Shown here: piece after piece, positions 9,388-17,879 of the stretch
How the letters are laid out: the number at the start of each line of letters is the position of its first letter
How positions within the stretch are numbered: position 1 is the stretch's first letter
From: Belnapia mucosa
GTDB taxonomy: Bacteria; Pseudomonadota; Alphaproteobacteria; Acetobacterales; Acetobacteraceae
DNA: 64,000 nt
Direction: 5' to 3'
Assembly (NCBI RefSeq): GCF_016775475.1
Contig: NZ_JAEUXJ010000004.1
Span: 467,281 to 531,280 of the forward strand
Notes under the pieces: model-generated
Databases searched by the model: none
Seen by the model: only the letters and a program-made list of their open reading frames with translations
Told to the model about the DNA's origin: nothing
Made by a program: the position numbers and the translations under genes

Positions 9388-11022
9388 GTGGACGCCCTGA
9401 CCCCGGCCGAGCTCTCCGCCACGGCGCCGAACCAGGTTTCGGCCGAGGCGGGGCGCCGGCGCACTTTCGCCATCATCGCCCACCCCGATGCCGGCAAGAC
9501 GACGCTGACGGAAAAGCTGCTGCTGCGCGGCGGCGCCATCCAGCTCGCCGGCGCCGTGCGGGCCAAGGGCAATGCCCGCCGCACCCGGTCGGACTGGATG
9601 AAGATCGAACAGGATCGCGGCATCTCGGTCGCGACCTCCGTGATGACCTTCGAGCGCGGCGGGTTGATCTTCAACCTGCTGGATACGCCGGGCCACGAGG
9701 ACTTCTCCGAGGACACCTACCGGACCCTGACCGCCGTCGATGCCGCGGTGATGGTGCTGGACGCCGCCAAGGGCATCGAGGCGCAGACCCGCAAGCTGTT
9801 CGAGGTCTGCCGCCTGCGCGACATCCCGATCATCACCTTCGTTAACAAGATGGACCGCGAGGCGCGGGACCCCTTCGAGCTGATCGACGAGATCGAGAAG
9901 ACGCTGGCGCTGGACGCCGCCCCGGTCGCCTGGCCGGTCGGCCGGGCGAGCGAGTTCGCCGGCACCTGGGACATGCTGGCGCGCCATTTCCTCCCCGTCG
10001 ATGCGGATGACCGGTCGGCCGTTGCGCTCTCCGGCCCGGACGACCCGAAACTGGCCGAGCTGGTCGGCGCGGAGCGGGCCGCGGCCCTGGCCGAGGAGGT
10101 CGGGCTCGCCGAGGCGGCCTGTCCGGAATTCGACCTGGAGGCCTTCCGCCAGGGGACCCTCACCCCGGTCTTCTTCGGCAGCGCGCTGCGCGATTTCGGC
10201 ATCGGCCACCTGCTGGACGGCCTCGCCCGCTACGCCCCGCCGCCGCAGAGCCGCGCCGCCGATGCCCGGCCGGTCGAGCCCGGGGAGCCGGCGCTGACCG
10301 GCTTCGTCTTCAAGGTCCAGGCCAATATGGACCCGAACCACCGCGACCGCGTCGCCTTCGTCCGGCTCTGCTCCGGGCGGCTGGTGAAGGGGATGCGGCT
10401 GAAGCAGGTCCGCACCGGCAAGCAGGTGCCGGTCAACGCGCCGCTCTTCTTCTTCGCCAAGGACCGGCAGGTGGCCGAGGAGGCCTGGCCGGGCGATGTC
10501 GTCGGCGTCGCCAATCACGGCACCTTGCGCATCGGCGACACGCTGACCGAGGGCGAGGCGATCAACTTCCGGGGCGTCCCGAGCTTCGCGCCGGAGATCC
10601 TGCGCCATGTGCGCCTGGAAGATCCGATGCTGGCGAAGAAGCTGAAGACGGCGCTCGCGCAGCTTGCCGAGGAAGGCGTGGTGCAGCTCTTCCGCCCGCT
10701 GGACGGCTCGAACCCCGTCGTCGGCGTGGTCGGCCAGCTTCAGCTCGATGTGCTGCAGAGCCGGTTGAAGGTCGAATATGGCGTGCCGGCCGGCTTCGAC
10801 GACACGATGTGGCAGATGATGCGTTGGGTCACCGGTGAGGATCGCGCCGCGCTCGACCGTTTCGCCACCACCAACCGGCGCGACGCCGGCGAGGATCATG
10901 ACGGCCAGCTCGTTGCCTTCTTCGGCTCCGACTGGCGGCGCAAGCGGGCCGAGGAGGAATGGCCGATGCTGCGCTTCCATGCGGTGCGCGAGCAGCACGG
11001 GCTCGAAGCAGCGAAGCGATAG
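9388..11022 (+). CDS. prfC: Peptide chain release factor 3
   Basis: This 544-residue translational GTPase removes RF1 and RF2 from the ribosome after peptide release. G-motifs are visible: the P-loop 'AHPDAGKT' at 31-38, 'DTPGHED' at 99-105 and 'NKMD' at 153-156. RF3-type features follow, such as 'GIGHLLDGL' and 'FVFKVQANMDPNHRDRVAF', which separate it from EF-G and LepA. It starts with GTG at 9388; no better ATG is available before the conserved 'RRRTFAIIAHPD' block. It is divergent from the F420 operon and is followed by two strong hairpins. Confidence 0.94.
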   Translation: MDALTPAELSATAPNQVSAEAGRRRTFAIIAHPDAGKTTLTEKLLLRGGAIQLAGAVRAKGNARRTRSDWMKIEQDRGISVATSVMTFERGGLIFNLLDTPGHEDFSEDTYRTLTAVDAAVMVLDAAKGIEAQTRKLFEVCRLRDIPIITFVNKMDREARDPFELIDEIEKTLALDAAPVAWPVGRASEFAGTWDMLARHFLPVDADDRSAVALSGPDDPKLAELVGAERAAALAEEVGLAEAACPEFDLEAFRQGTLTPVFFGSALRDFGIGHLLDGLARYAPPPQSRAADARPVEPGEPALTGFVFKVQANMDPNHRDRVAFVRLCSGRLVKGMRLKQVRTGKQVPVNAPLFFFAKDRQVAEEAWPGDVVGVANHGTLRIGDTLTEGEAINFRGVPSFAPEILRHVRLEDPMLAKKLKTALAQLAEEGVVQLFRPLDGSNPVVGVVGQLQLDVLQSRLKVEYGVPAGFDDTMWQMMRWVTGEDRAALDRFATTNRRDAGEDHDGQLVAFFGSDWRRKRAEEEWPMLRFHAVREQHGLEAAKR

Positions 11023-11023
11023 A

Positions 11024-11125
11024 GCATTTTCAAGTCCGGCGTGTCCGCCGGACGACTCGGAAAATGCGACCGGACAAAAAGCTAGACTGCTTTCACTTGC
11101 GCAGCACAGGTGAAAGCAGTCTAGC
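11024..11125. repeat. Twin hairpin element downstream of prfC
   Basis: Two consecutive inverted repeats begin one base after the prfC stop. The first (11024-11067) pairs GCATTTTC with GAAAATGC and has an inner CCGGCG/CCGCCGG dyad. The second (11081-11125) is a perfect 16-bp stem, GCTAGACTGCTTTCAC with its reverse complement, around a 13-nt loop. A run of five A lies between them. They could end transcription. The AGAGCATTTTC...GAAAATGCGAC core also looks to me like intergenic repeat families scattered in alphaproteobacterial genomes; that likeness is from memory. The remaining bases to 11264 hold no evident gene. Confidence 0.75.
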
Positions 11126-11264
11126 GAACGGAACCCGCGCCGCGGGCTGCGTGTTCTCCCTGCGAAGGCCGCACCGGGCAGGACCCGGATGAGGCGGCCA
11201 AGCCCGGCCATGCCGGGCCATTCGCCCCCGCTATGCCGGGTGGCCGAACCGCAGGAGAGACCTT

Positions 11265-12302
11265 GTGACGACAGCGACAGATGCTGCGCTCGCGCAGCTT
11301 TCGCTCGACGCCTATGCCAATGCCCCGGTCGCGCTGCCGGCCGGCTTCACGCCCGTGACCAGCCTGCCCGTCACCCTCGGCGCCGGCGAAAGCTTTGCAG
11401 GCGGCCTCTACCAGAATGCCAATTCGGCGGCGCTGGTGACGGAGGGCGTGGTGGATGGCCACCAGACCCTGGTCATCGCCTTCCGCGGCAGCGACGATCA
11501 GGTGGACAGCCTGAACGACCTGCAGAACATCAATGCCGACTATCCGCATTTCGCCTCGCTGATCCAGGCGGTGGACCAGGCGGCGGCGAGCGGGCGCTAC
11601 GACCAGGTCGTGGTCACCGGCCACAGCCTCGGCGGGTCGCTCGCGCAGCAATTCATGGCGACGCATCCCGACCAGGCGGGCGTGAGCTATGATGCCGTGA
11701 CCTTCGGCTCACCGGGCGCGATCCTGCCGGCGGGGGCGGATGCGCGGATCACCAATTTCGTCATCGCCGATGATCCGGCCGTGGCGCTCGGCGCGCATCG
11801 GGCGGAGATCGGCGCGGTGTTGCGGTCCGATCCGACGCTGGCGAATCTCGCGGCCGACAAGGCGGCGCAGGAATTCCCCGGCCTGACCCATGACCAGGCG
11901 CTGGCGACGCTCGGCAGCCTGACCGTGAACTACGAGAACCGCGGCGATATCGTGCTGCTGCCGGGGCAGAGCGGTGATCTCTCGCCGGCGGCGGATATCG
12001 CGGGCCTCACCCAGCTGGATGCCGGGCAGCATGCGCCGGAGCTCTATGCGAGCAGCGTCGCCGCCGCGGCCGCCTCGCCGGAGCCGGAGCTGGTGGTGCC
12101 GGAGACGGGGGTGAGCGACCCGCAGCTGCTCGCGCTGCGCAGCATCTATGACAGCGATGGCGGCGACCCGCAGGTGATCCGCTCGCTGCTGGATGGCTGG
12201 CGGCAGGATGTGCAGAGCGACATCCATGCCGGGCTGAACGATGCCTTCACCGGCGTGCGGGACGGGCTGGCCGCGCTGGGCCACGACCTGCACCTGATCT
12301 AG
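11265..12302 (+). CDS. Class-3-type lipase/alpha-beta hydrolase
   Basis: This 345-residue hydrolase has the nucleophile elbow GHSLGG, with the presumed catalytic Ser at residue 121. An oxyanion-type 'IAFRGSDD' lies near residue 71 and an Asp pair near 169-170 ('VIADDPAV'); His 'QHAPELY' is a candidate for the triad. This is the layout of fungal-type (class 3) lipases and of the lipase-like part of some secreted RTX proteins, but no signal peptide and no glycine-rich RTX repeats are seen. It starts with GTG at 11265 after CAGGAGAGA. The C-terminal 80 residues are helical and unassigned. Its last four bases overlap the convergent CdiI-like gene. Confidence 0.75.
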   Translation: MTTATDAALAQLSLDAYANAPVALPAGFTPVTSLPVTLGAGESFAGGLYQNANSAALVTEGVVDGHQTLVIAFRGSDDQVDSLNDLQNINADYPHFASLIQAVDQAAASGRYDQVVVTGHSLGGSLAQQFMATHPDQAGVSYDAVTFGSPGAILPAGADARITNFVIADDPAVALGAHRAEIGAVLRSDPTLANLAADKAAQEFPGLTHDQALATLGSLTVNYENRGDIVLLPGQSGDLSPAADIAGLTQLDAGQHAPELYASSVAAAAASPEPELVVPETGVSDPQLLALRSIYDSDGGDPQVIRSLLDGWRQDVQSDIHAGLNDAFTGVRDGLAALGHDLHLI

Positions 12303-12598
12303 GGGACCTCCAGCAGCCGCAATATCTCCCTCAGCCATGCGGCCGTGGACTGGCCGTTGGCCGATGGGTCGATATCCGGCTCCAGATGCCGCAGGAAGGC
12401 GGCATCGGCGAGGCTGCCCGGATGATCGGCGAGGAAGCGGCGGAGATCGGCGGCGAGGGCCGCACGCTCCGCCGCCGACATGGCCCGCCGGGCCTCGGCC
12501 ATGATTGCCGCGTCATCGCCGTCCAGGTCGCAATCCTGGTGGAACCAGGCCTGGACGAAGCCGGCCAGATGCGGATAGAGCGCCGACAGCGCTGCTAT
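12299..12598 (-). CDS. CdiI_2-like small protein with non-canonical or lost start
   Basis: The frame encodes up to 99 residues directly after pur[15 protein letters not shown], then '[15 protein letters not shown]', then a helical tail ending [10 protein letters not shown]. The FHQD-D-D core matches my memory of proteins annotated as contact-dependent inhibition immunity (CdiI_2). The first ATG in frame is at 12502 and would remove this core (67 residues left). The full domain has no upstream ATG, GTG or TTG before it enters purA. An ATA overlapping the purA stop as ATAG (12598-12595) sits exactly where a coupled start would be expected, and CTG at 12589 is the other option. Either a rare start is used or the start has decayed. 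No toxin gene is adjacent. Confidence 0.5.
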   Translation of the reverse strand: MAALSALYPHLAGFVQAWFHQDCDLDGDDAAIMAEARRAMSAAERAALAADLRRFLADHPGSLADAAFLRHLEPDIDPSANGQSTAAWLREILRLLEVP

Positions 12599-13884
12599 CC
12601 CGCGAAGGGATCGCGCAGCGTGATCGTGTCGTCGCGGTCCGGGCTGGTGCTGAGCAGCACCACCGGCGCCTCGACCAGCTCCTCGATGCGGCGGACATAC
12701 TTCACCGCCGCCGCCGGCAGGTCGGCATAGGACCGGGCGCCGCGGGTGGAACTGGTCCAGCCCTCCAGCACCTCATAGATTGGCCGCGCCGCGGCCTGCG
12801 CACCGGCGGCGGAGGGCAGGCGACGGTAGCTCTCGCCACCAATCGTGTAGCCCGTGCAGATCTTCAGCTCCTCCAGCCCGTCGAGCACGTCGAGCTTGGT
12901 GAGCGCGAGGCCCTGGATGCCGCCGGTCTTCACCGCCTGGCGCACCATGCAGGCATCGAACCAGCCGCAGCGGCGCGGGCGGCCCGTCACCGTGCCGAAT
13001 TCGCGGCCGCGCTCGCCGAGGCCCCGGCCGATCTCGTCCTGCAGCTCCGTCGGGAAGGGACCGCTGCCGACGCGCGTCGTGTAGGCCTTGGCGATGCCGA
13101 GCACCATGCCGATGGCATCCGGCCCGATGCCCGCCCCCGCCGCGGCATTGCCGGCGACGGTGTTGCTGCTGGTGACATAGGGGTAGGTGCCGTGGTCGAC
13201 ATCGAGCATGACCGCCTGCGCGCCCTCGAAGAGCACGCGCTGGCCGTTGTGCCGCGTCGCATCCAGCCGCTCCCACACCGCTTCGGAGAAAGGTAGCAGC
13301 CGCGGCGCCAGGGCCAGCAGCCCGTCCAGCAACGCCTGCTTCTCGAAGGTCTGGGCGCCGAGCCCGCGCAGCAGGCTGTTGTGGTGCAGCAGCAGCTCGT
13401 CGAGCTTGGCCGAGAGCGTCGCCGGTTCCGCCAGATCACACAGGCGGATGGAGCGGCGGCCGACCTTGTCCTCATAGGCCGGGCCGATGCCGCGCCCGGT
13501 GGTGCCGATCTTGTCCTCGCCCCGCGCCGCCTCGCGCGCCTTGTCGAGCGCCGGGTGCAGCGGGAGGATCAGCGGCGTGTTCTCGGCGATGCGGAGATTC
13601 TCCGGCGTCACCGACAGGCCCTGGGCGGTAACCTTGGCGATCTCGTCCAGCAGCGCCTGCGGGTCGAGCACCACGCCATTGCCGATGATGCCGAGCTTGC
13701 CACGCACCACGCCCGAGGGCAGCAGCGAAAGCTTGTAGGTCTGGTCGCCGACGACGAGGGTGTGGCCGGCATTATGGCCGCCCTGGAAGCGCACGACGAT
13801 ATCGGCCCGGCTCGCCAGCCAGTCCACCACCTTGCCCTTGCCCTCGTCGCCCCATTGGGCGCCGATCACCGCGACATTGGCCAT
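12595..13884 (-). CDS. purA: Adenylosuccinate synthetase
   Basis: This 429-residue enzyme forms adenylosuccinate from IMP, aspartate and GTP, the first committed step to AMP. The N-terminal 'GDEGKGK' (12-18) GTP loop, '[13 protein letters not shown]', '[14 protein letters not shown]' and '[13 protein letters not shown]' are all present, and length is normal. Its ATG at 13884 overlaps the hisZ stop by one base (TAATG), so it is translationally coupled to hisZ. The CdiI-like frame follows at its 3' end. Confidence 0.97.
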   Translation of the reverse strand: MANVAVIGAQWGDEGKGKVVDWLASRADIVVRFQGGHNAGHTLVVGDQTYKLSLLPSGVVRGKLGIIGNGVVLDPQALLDEIAKVTAQGLSVTPENLRIAENTPLILPLHPALDKAREAARGEDKIGTTGRGIGPAYEDKVGRRSIRLCDLAEPATLSAKLDELLLHHNSLLRGLGAQTFEKQALLDGLLALAPRLLPFSEAVWERLDATRHNGQRVLFEGAQAVMLDVDHGTYPYVTSSNTVAGNAAAGAGIGPDAIGMVLGIAKAYTTRVGSGPFPTELQDEIGRGLGERGREFGTVTGRPRRCGWFDACMVRQAVKTGGIQGLALTKLDVLDGLEELKICTGYTIGGESYRRLPSAAGAQAAARPIYEVLEGWTSSTRGARSYADLPAAAVKYVRRIEELVEAPVVLLSTSPDRDDTITLRDPFAG

Positions 13885-15035
13885 TACACGTCGTCCTTGC
13901 TGAAAGGCGTGGCGGCGCCGTCGCGCAGGACATGCGTGCAGCGCAGCGCGGCAGGGCTGTCGCCGGGGCCGAGCGCGGCCACCGTGGCGAAGCCCCCATC
14001 CCGCAAGGCCGCGGCGGCGGCAGGCGGGGTGCCGAGAGGCAGGAAGAGGCGTGGCCGGGCCGGCGCCGGGCGGGCGGCGCGCAGCACCGCATCCGGGTAG
14101 AGGCTCATCCCCGTCGCCGGCTCGTCATTGGCCGAGACATAGCGGCCGCCACGCGCCAGCTCGCCGGTCGCGCCGGGGCCATAGAGGGTGAAGGCGACGC
14201 CGACATGGTAGCGGAAGCCGCGGAACTCGACCGGGTCGAGGGTCAGGCGCAGCCCCGGCTCCCGCGCCCTTATGGCGGCGAGGACGGCCGCCGCATTATC
14301 GGCGATGGCCCGCGCCGCCGGCGGCAGGTCGGCCGCGGCCAGCGCCGCCAGCGCCCCATCGGCCGGGCCGGCAGCGGCGAGCAGCGGCGGCAGGGCGGCG
14401 GCAAGCGGCCCGGCCTGGGCGGCCAGCTCCCCGACTGCGGCCGCATCCTTGCGGTCCAGCGCCCGGGCCAGGCGCTGGCGGAGCACGGGCGGCACGCCGG
14501 CCGCCTCCAGCAGGGTCGGCGCCATGGTGGGCAGGGTGATGTCGAGCGAGACGGCGGGGACGCCGGCCCGCGCCAGGGCCTCGGCCGCGACCAGTGCCAC
14601 TTCCGCATCCGCTTCCGCGGCATCGCTGCCGATCAGCTCGATCCCGGCTTGCGGCAGCTGGCGCTCGGGGGCGAGCTGGGTCCCCCGCACACGGAGCACC
14701 TGGCCGGCATAGCAGAGGCGCAGCGGCCGGGCCTGCTGGCCGAGCCGGGTCGCGGCGATGCGGGCGACCTGCGGCGTGGTGTCGGCGCGCAGCCCCATCA
14801 TCCGCTGGCTGACCGGGTCCATCAGCCGGAAGGTCTGCTCGGCGACCGCGGCGCCGGAGCCGGCGAGGAGGCTGTCCTCGAATTCCAGCAGGGGCGGCTT
14901 CACCCGCTCATAGCCATGACCGGCGAAGGCGGCCATCAGCGTCTCGACCAGCGCCGCCTCCCGCTCCGCCTCGGGGGGGAGAAGGTCCATCAGCCCGGCG
15001 GGCAAGAGGGCGGGATTGGGCGCGTCGTCGGTCAT
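13884..15035 (-). CDS. hisZ: ATP phosphoribosyltransferase regulatory subunit HisZ
   Basis: This 383-residue protein is a HisRS-like paralogue without aminoacylation function. It pairs with the short form of HisG to start histidine synthesis. It begins with '[17 protein letters not shown]' and carries the class II tRNA-synthetase-like '[16 protein letters not shown]' and '[17 protein letters not shown]' blocks, then '[19 protein letters not shown]'. The HisRS anticodon-binding domain is missing, which distinguishes HisZ from HisS. hisZ-purA is a frequent alphaproteobacterial gene pair. Confidence 0.93.
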   Translation of the reverse strand: MTDDAPNPALLPAGLMDLLPPEAEREAALVETLMAAFAGHGYERVKPPLLEFEDSLLAGSGAAVAEQTFRLMDPVSQRMMGLRADTTPQVARIAATRLGQQARPLRLCYAGQVLRVRGTQLAPERQLPQAGIELIGSDAAEADAEVALVAAEALARAGVPAVSLDITLPTMAPTLLEAAGVPPVLRQRLARALDRKDAAAVGELAAQAGPLAAALPPLLAAAGPADGALAALAAADLPPAARAIADNAAAVLAAIRAREPGLRLTLDPVEFRGFRYHVGVAFTLYGPGATGELARGGRYVSANDEPATGMSLYPDAVLRAARPAPARPRLFLPLGTPPAAAAALRDGGFATVAALGPGDSPAALRCTHVLRDGAATPFSKDDV

Positions 15036-15086
15036 GCGGGCGCGGGTGTGGCAGGGGGACAGGGGGGATGCAAGGGGCTCGCGCCC

Positions 15087-15479
15087 CTATTCGTCCAGCG
15101 GATAGTCGGCCAGTTCCGGCCGCATCGCCTCGATCACGAAATCGACGAAGGCATCGGGGGCATCGAGGTAGAATTCGCGCCCCGAATAGGCCCCGATCGT
15201 GGCTGCGAGGCCCCTCCCCGCCGCCCAGGCAGCCAGCGCCTTCAGATCCTCCCGCGGCGTCTCGCTGAGGAAGGAGACCTGGGAGCGCTGCTTGTCCACA
15301 TCCCGCCCCGCGGTCTCGCTGCGGCTGAATTGCAGGTCGATATTGGCCCCGGGCTGGCGGAGCCAGATGGCCCGCTCCGTCCGCCGTAGCACGGTGAAGC
15401 CGAGCTGGGTGGTGAAGAGCGCCACCACCGTCTCGAAATGCGTTGGGTTCAGCCGGTTGGCGACATGGTTGAAGCGCAT
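15087..15479 (-). CDS. VOC-family protein (glyoxalase/dioxygenase fold)
   Basis: This 130-residue single-domain protein begins MRFNHVANRLNPTHFETVVALFTTQLGFTVLRR, the opening strand and helix of a vicinal oxygen chelate domain, and ends 'FYLDAPDAFVDFVIEAMRPELADYPLDE'. Start 15479 is preceded by CGGAG. It lies 51 bp after the hisZ start region on the same strand and about 100 bp downstream of a second VOC gene. Only the fold can be named. Confidence 0.75.
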   Translation of the reverse strand: MRFNHVANRLNPTHFETVVALFTTQLGFTVLRRTERAIWLRQPGANIDLQFSRSETAGRDVDKQRSQVSFLSETPREDLKALAAWAAGRGLAATIGAYSGREFYLDAPDAFVDFVIEAMRPELADYPLDE

Positions 15480-15583
15480 GGGGCGGGCTCCGCGGTACTC
15501 TCCCCGGCATAGGAGCGCCGGAGCGCCGCGAGGTCGAGACGGCCCATGCCCATCAGCGCCCCCATCACCCGCGAGGCTGGCCG

Positions 15584-16006
15584 TCAGGCCCGCTCCATCG
15601 CCTTCTGGGCCGCGGCCATGTCCATCCACATGATCTCCCAGTGATGGCCGTCCGGATCCTCGAAGCTGCGGCCATACATAAAGCCGTAATCCTGAACCTT
15701 GCCCGGATCGGCGCGGCCGCCGGCCCCGGCGGCCTGGCCCACCATCGCATCCACCTCGGCCCGGCTTTCGGCCGAGAGGCAGATCAGCACGCCGCTCGCC
15801 GCATGGGCATCGGCGATCGGCTTCTGGGTGAATTGCCGGTATTTGTCATGGGTCAGCAGCATGGCGTGGATGGTCTCGGAGAAGACCATGCAGGCGGCGG
15901 TCTCGTCGGTGAATTGCGGGTTCAGCCGCGCGCCCACGGCCTCGTAGAAGGCGATCGACCGCTTCAGGTCGGTGACGGGCAGGTTCACGAAAATCATCTT
16001 CGGCAT
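15584..16006 (-). CDS. VOC-family glyoxalase-like protein
   Basis: This 140-residue protein, starting MPKMIFVNLPVTDLKRSIAFYEAVGARLNPQFTDETAACMVFSE, is a typical stand-alone VOC domain. It has the late 'FEDPDGHHWEIMWMDM' block, where the metal-binding His/Glu pair of this subgroup sits. Proteins of this type are often annotated as glyoxalases or bleomycin-resistance-like, but the substrate is not known. Start 16006 has a strong AAGGGGGAAC site. It is divergent from an HxlR-type regulator with 58 bp between the start codons, so it is the likely target of that regulator. Confidence 0.8.
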   Translation of the reverse strand: MPKMIFVNLPVTDLKRSIAFYEAVGARLNPQFTDETAACMVFSETIHAMLLTHDKYRQFTQKPIADAHAASGVLICLSAESRAEVDAMVGQAAGAGGRADPGKVQDYGFMYGRSFEDPDGHHWEIMWMDMAAAQKAMERA

Positions 16007-16064
16007 GGACAGGTTCCCCCTTGAACCTTGGCCAGCCTGCCGGAATGAGTTAGAAATAGCAATC

Positions 16065-16763
16065 ATGAAGTCAGAAAAAATAACCTCCAGCGATCCGTCC
16101 CGCCGCTGGTACGAGGATGCCTGCGCCGCCGCCCATGCCCTCGACCTGCTGGGGGAGCGCTGGGCGCTGCTGGTGATGCGGGAGCTGATGTTCGGCCCCC
16201 GGCGCTTCGGCGAGTTACGCGCCAGCCTGCCCGGGATCAGCGCCAATGTGCTGACCCAGCGGCTGGCCGGGCTGGAGGCGGCCGGGGTGGTGGTGCGGCA
16301 GCGCCTGCCGCCGCCGGCCTCGGTCCAGGTCTATGCGCTGACGGACTGGGGGCATGAGAGCGAGCCGATCTTCCAGGCGCTCGGCCGCTGGGCGGCGCGC
16401 TCGCCGCGGCATGACCCGACCTTGCCCTTCAGTGCTGCCTCGCTGCTGCTGTCGCTGCGGACCATGCTGGATCCGGGACGGGCCGGCGATCTCGCGGCGC
16501 GGGTCGGCTTCCGGCTGGGGGCGGAGACCTATCTGGCGCGGCTGGAAGGCGGGCGGATCGGAATCGCCGCCGGGCCGGTGGAAGGGGCCGACCTCGTCAT
16601 CGACGGGGCGCCGGCCGTCATCGCCGGTGCGGTCTATGGCGGCCAGCCGCTTGCAGCGCTGGAGGCGGCCGGGGCGCTGCGGATCGAGGGCAACCGGGCG
16701 CTGGCGGAGCGCTTCCTCACCCTCTTCCCGCTGCCGCCCAAGGCCGGGTCAGAACAGGGATAG
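16065..16763 (+). CDS. HxlR-type winged-helix regulator with C-terminal SCP2-like domain
   Basis: This 232-residue regulator has an HxlR winged-helix domain at residues 12-105 ('LLGERWALLVMRELMFGPRRFGELRASLPGISANVLTQRLAGLEAAGVV') and a C-terminal half ('GRAGDLAARVGFRLGAETYLARLEGGRIGI...ADLVIDGAPAVIAGAVYGG') resembling the sterol-carrier SCP2 fold. The combination suggests ligand sensing by the C-terminal domain, which is inference. The start at 16065 lies in an unusually AT-rich stretch (16040-16085) that also forms the shared promoter with the VOC gene. The 3' end overlaps the convergent radical-SAM gene by 15 bp. Confidence 0.85.
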   Translation: MKSEKITSSDPSRRWYEDACAAAHALDLLGERWALLVMRELMFGPRRFGELRASLPGISANVLTQRLAGLEAAGVVVRQRLPPPASVQVYALTDWGHESEPIFQALGRWAARSPRHDPTLPFSAASLLLSLRTMLDPGRAGDLAARVGFRLGAETYLARLEGGRIGIAAGPVEGADLVIDGAPAVIAGAVYGGQPLAALEAAGALRIEGNRALAERFLTLFPLPPKAGSEQG

Positions 16764-17837
16764 CTGCGGCCCGGCGGGACGGAATTGCGAGGTGTCGAGC
16801 GGCAGGCGCGGGCGGTCGAGGCCGAGCCTGGCGGCGGCAAGGCTGAAGCGCTGCCGCAGCAGCGCCGCATAGGGGCCGGTGCCGCGCATCCGCTCGCCGA
16901 ACTCGGCCTGGTTCAGCCGCCCGCCGCGGCATTGGCGGATCAGGCTCAGCACCCGCGCGGCGCGGTCGGGGGCGTGGGCGCGCAGCCATTCCTCGAACAG
17001 GGCTTTGATCTCATGCGGCAGGCGCACCAGCGTCATGCCCGCGCCGGTGGCGCCGGCCGCGGCGGCGGCCTCCAGGATCGGCTCGATCTCGTGGCAGGTG
17101 AGGCCGGGGATGACCGGCGCCGCCATCACCGTCACCGGGATGCCGGCCGAGGAGAGGGCGCGGATCGCCGCCAGCCTTCGCCCCGGCGTCGCCGCGCGCG
17201 GCTCCATCCGCCGGGCGAGGCTGCGGTCGAGCGTCGTGATGGAAATGCCGGCCCGCGCCAGCCCCGCCGCCGCCATCGGCGCCAGGATGTCGATATCGCG
17301 CTCGATCAGCGCCGATTTGGTGAGCAGCCCGACCGGATGGCGGAATTCCGCCAGCACCTCGAGGATGTGCCGCGTCAGGCCCAGGTGGCGCTCGAAGGGC
17401 TGATAGGCATCGGTATTGATGCCGAGCATGATCGGCCGCGGCAGGTAGCCGCGCGCCGCGAGTTCCTGCCGCAGCAGCGCCGGCGCATCCGGTTTGTGGA
17501 GGATGCGCGTCTCGAAATCGAGGCCGGGCGAGAGGTTCAGATAGGCATGGGTGGGGCGGGCGAAGCAGTAGATGCAGCCATGCTCGCAGCCCCGATAGGG
17601 GTTGATGGAGCGGTCGAAGCCGATATCCGGGCTGTCATTGGTGGTGATGATCCGCCGCGCCGCATCGATGCCAAGGCTGGCAGCCTCGCGCGGCGTCCAT
17701 TCCTCCTCCTCCATCGCGCCCCAACCGTCATCGACGGCATGGCGGTCGGGCAGGCCGAAGCGAGTGCTCGGCCGATTGGAGACGGCGCCGCGGCCTTTCC
17801 GCGGCTGCTCGGGCAGGGCGTCGTCGGAGGGCGGCAT
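16749..17837 (-). CDS. PA0069-family radical SAM protein
   Basis: This 362-residue radical-SAM protein has cluster ligands C84, C88 and C91 in 'RGCEHGCIYCFARPTHAY'. It is preceded by 'DRSINPYRGC' and an N-terminal 'RKGRGAVSNRPSTRF' block, all typical of the PA0069/SplB-like family found beside DNA-repair genes. Its reaction is unknown to me. The start at 17837 is preferred over a TTG at 17879 next to the ligase stop, because the conserved region begins just after 17837; neither start has a clear ribosome site. It lies downstream of the ATP-dependent ligase on the same strand, so it probably belongs to the ligase-exonuclease transcription unit. Confidence 0.85.
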   Translation of the reverse strand: MPPSDDALPEQPRKGRGAVSNRPSTRFGLPDRHAVDDGWGAMEEEEWTPREAASLGIDAARRIITTNDSPDIGFDRSINPYRGCEHGCIYCFARPTHAYLNLSPGLDFETRILHKPDAPALLRQELAARGYLPRPIMLGINTDAYQPFERHLGLTRHILEVLAEFRHPVGLLTKSALIERDIDILAPMAAAGLARAGISITTLDRSLARRMEPRAATPGRRLAAIRALSSAGIPVTVMAAPVIPGLTCHEIEPILEAAAAAGATGAGMTLVRLPHEIKALFEEWLRAHAPDRAARVLSLIRQCRGGRLNQAEFGERMRGTGPYAALLRQRFSLAAARLGLDRPRLPLDTSQFRPAGPQLSLF

Positions 17838-17879
17838 GGCGCGAGGATAGGCCACCTCACCGGAACATATCAAGAACAA

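Noticed and set aside
9388..11022. EF-G or tetracycline-resistance (TetM-like) GTPase
   Set aside because: Motif set and length fit RF3; EF-G domains IV and V are absent.
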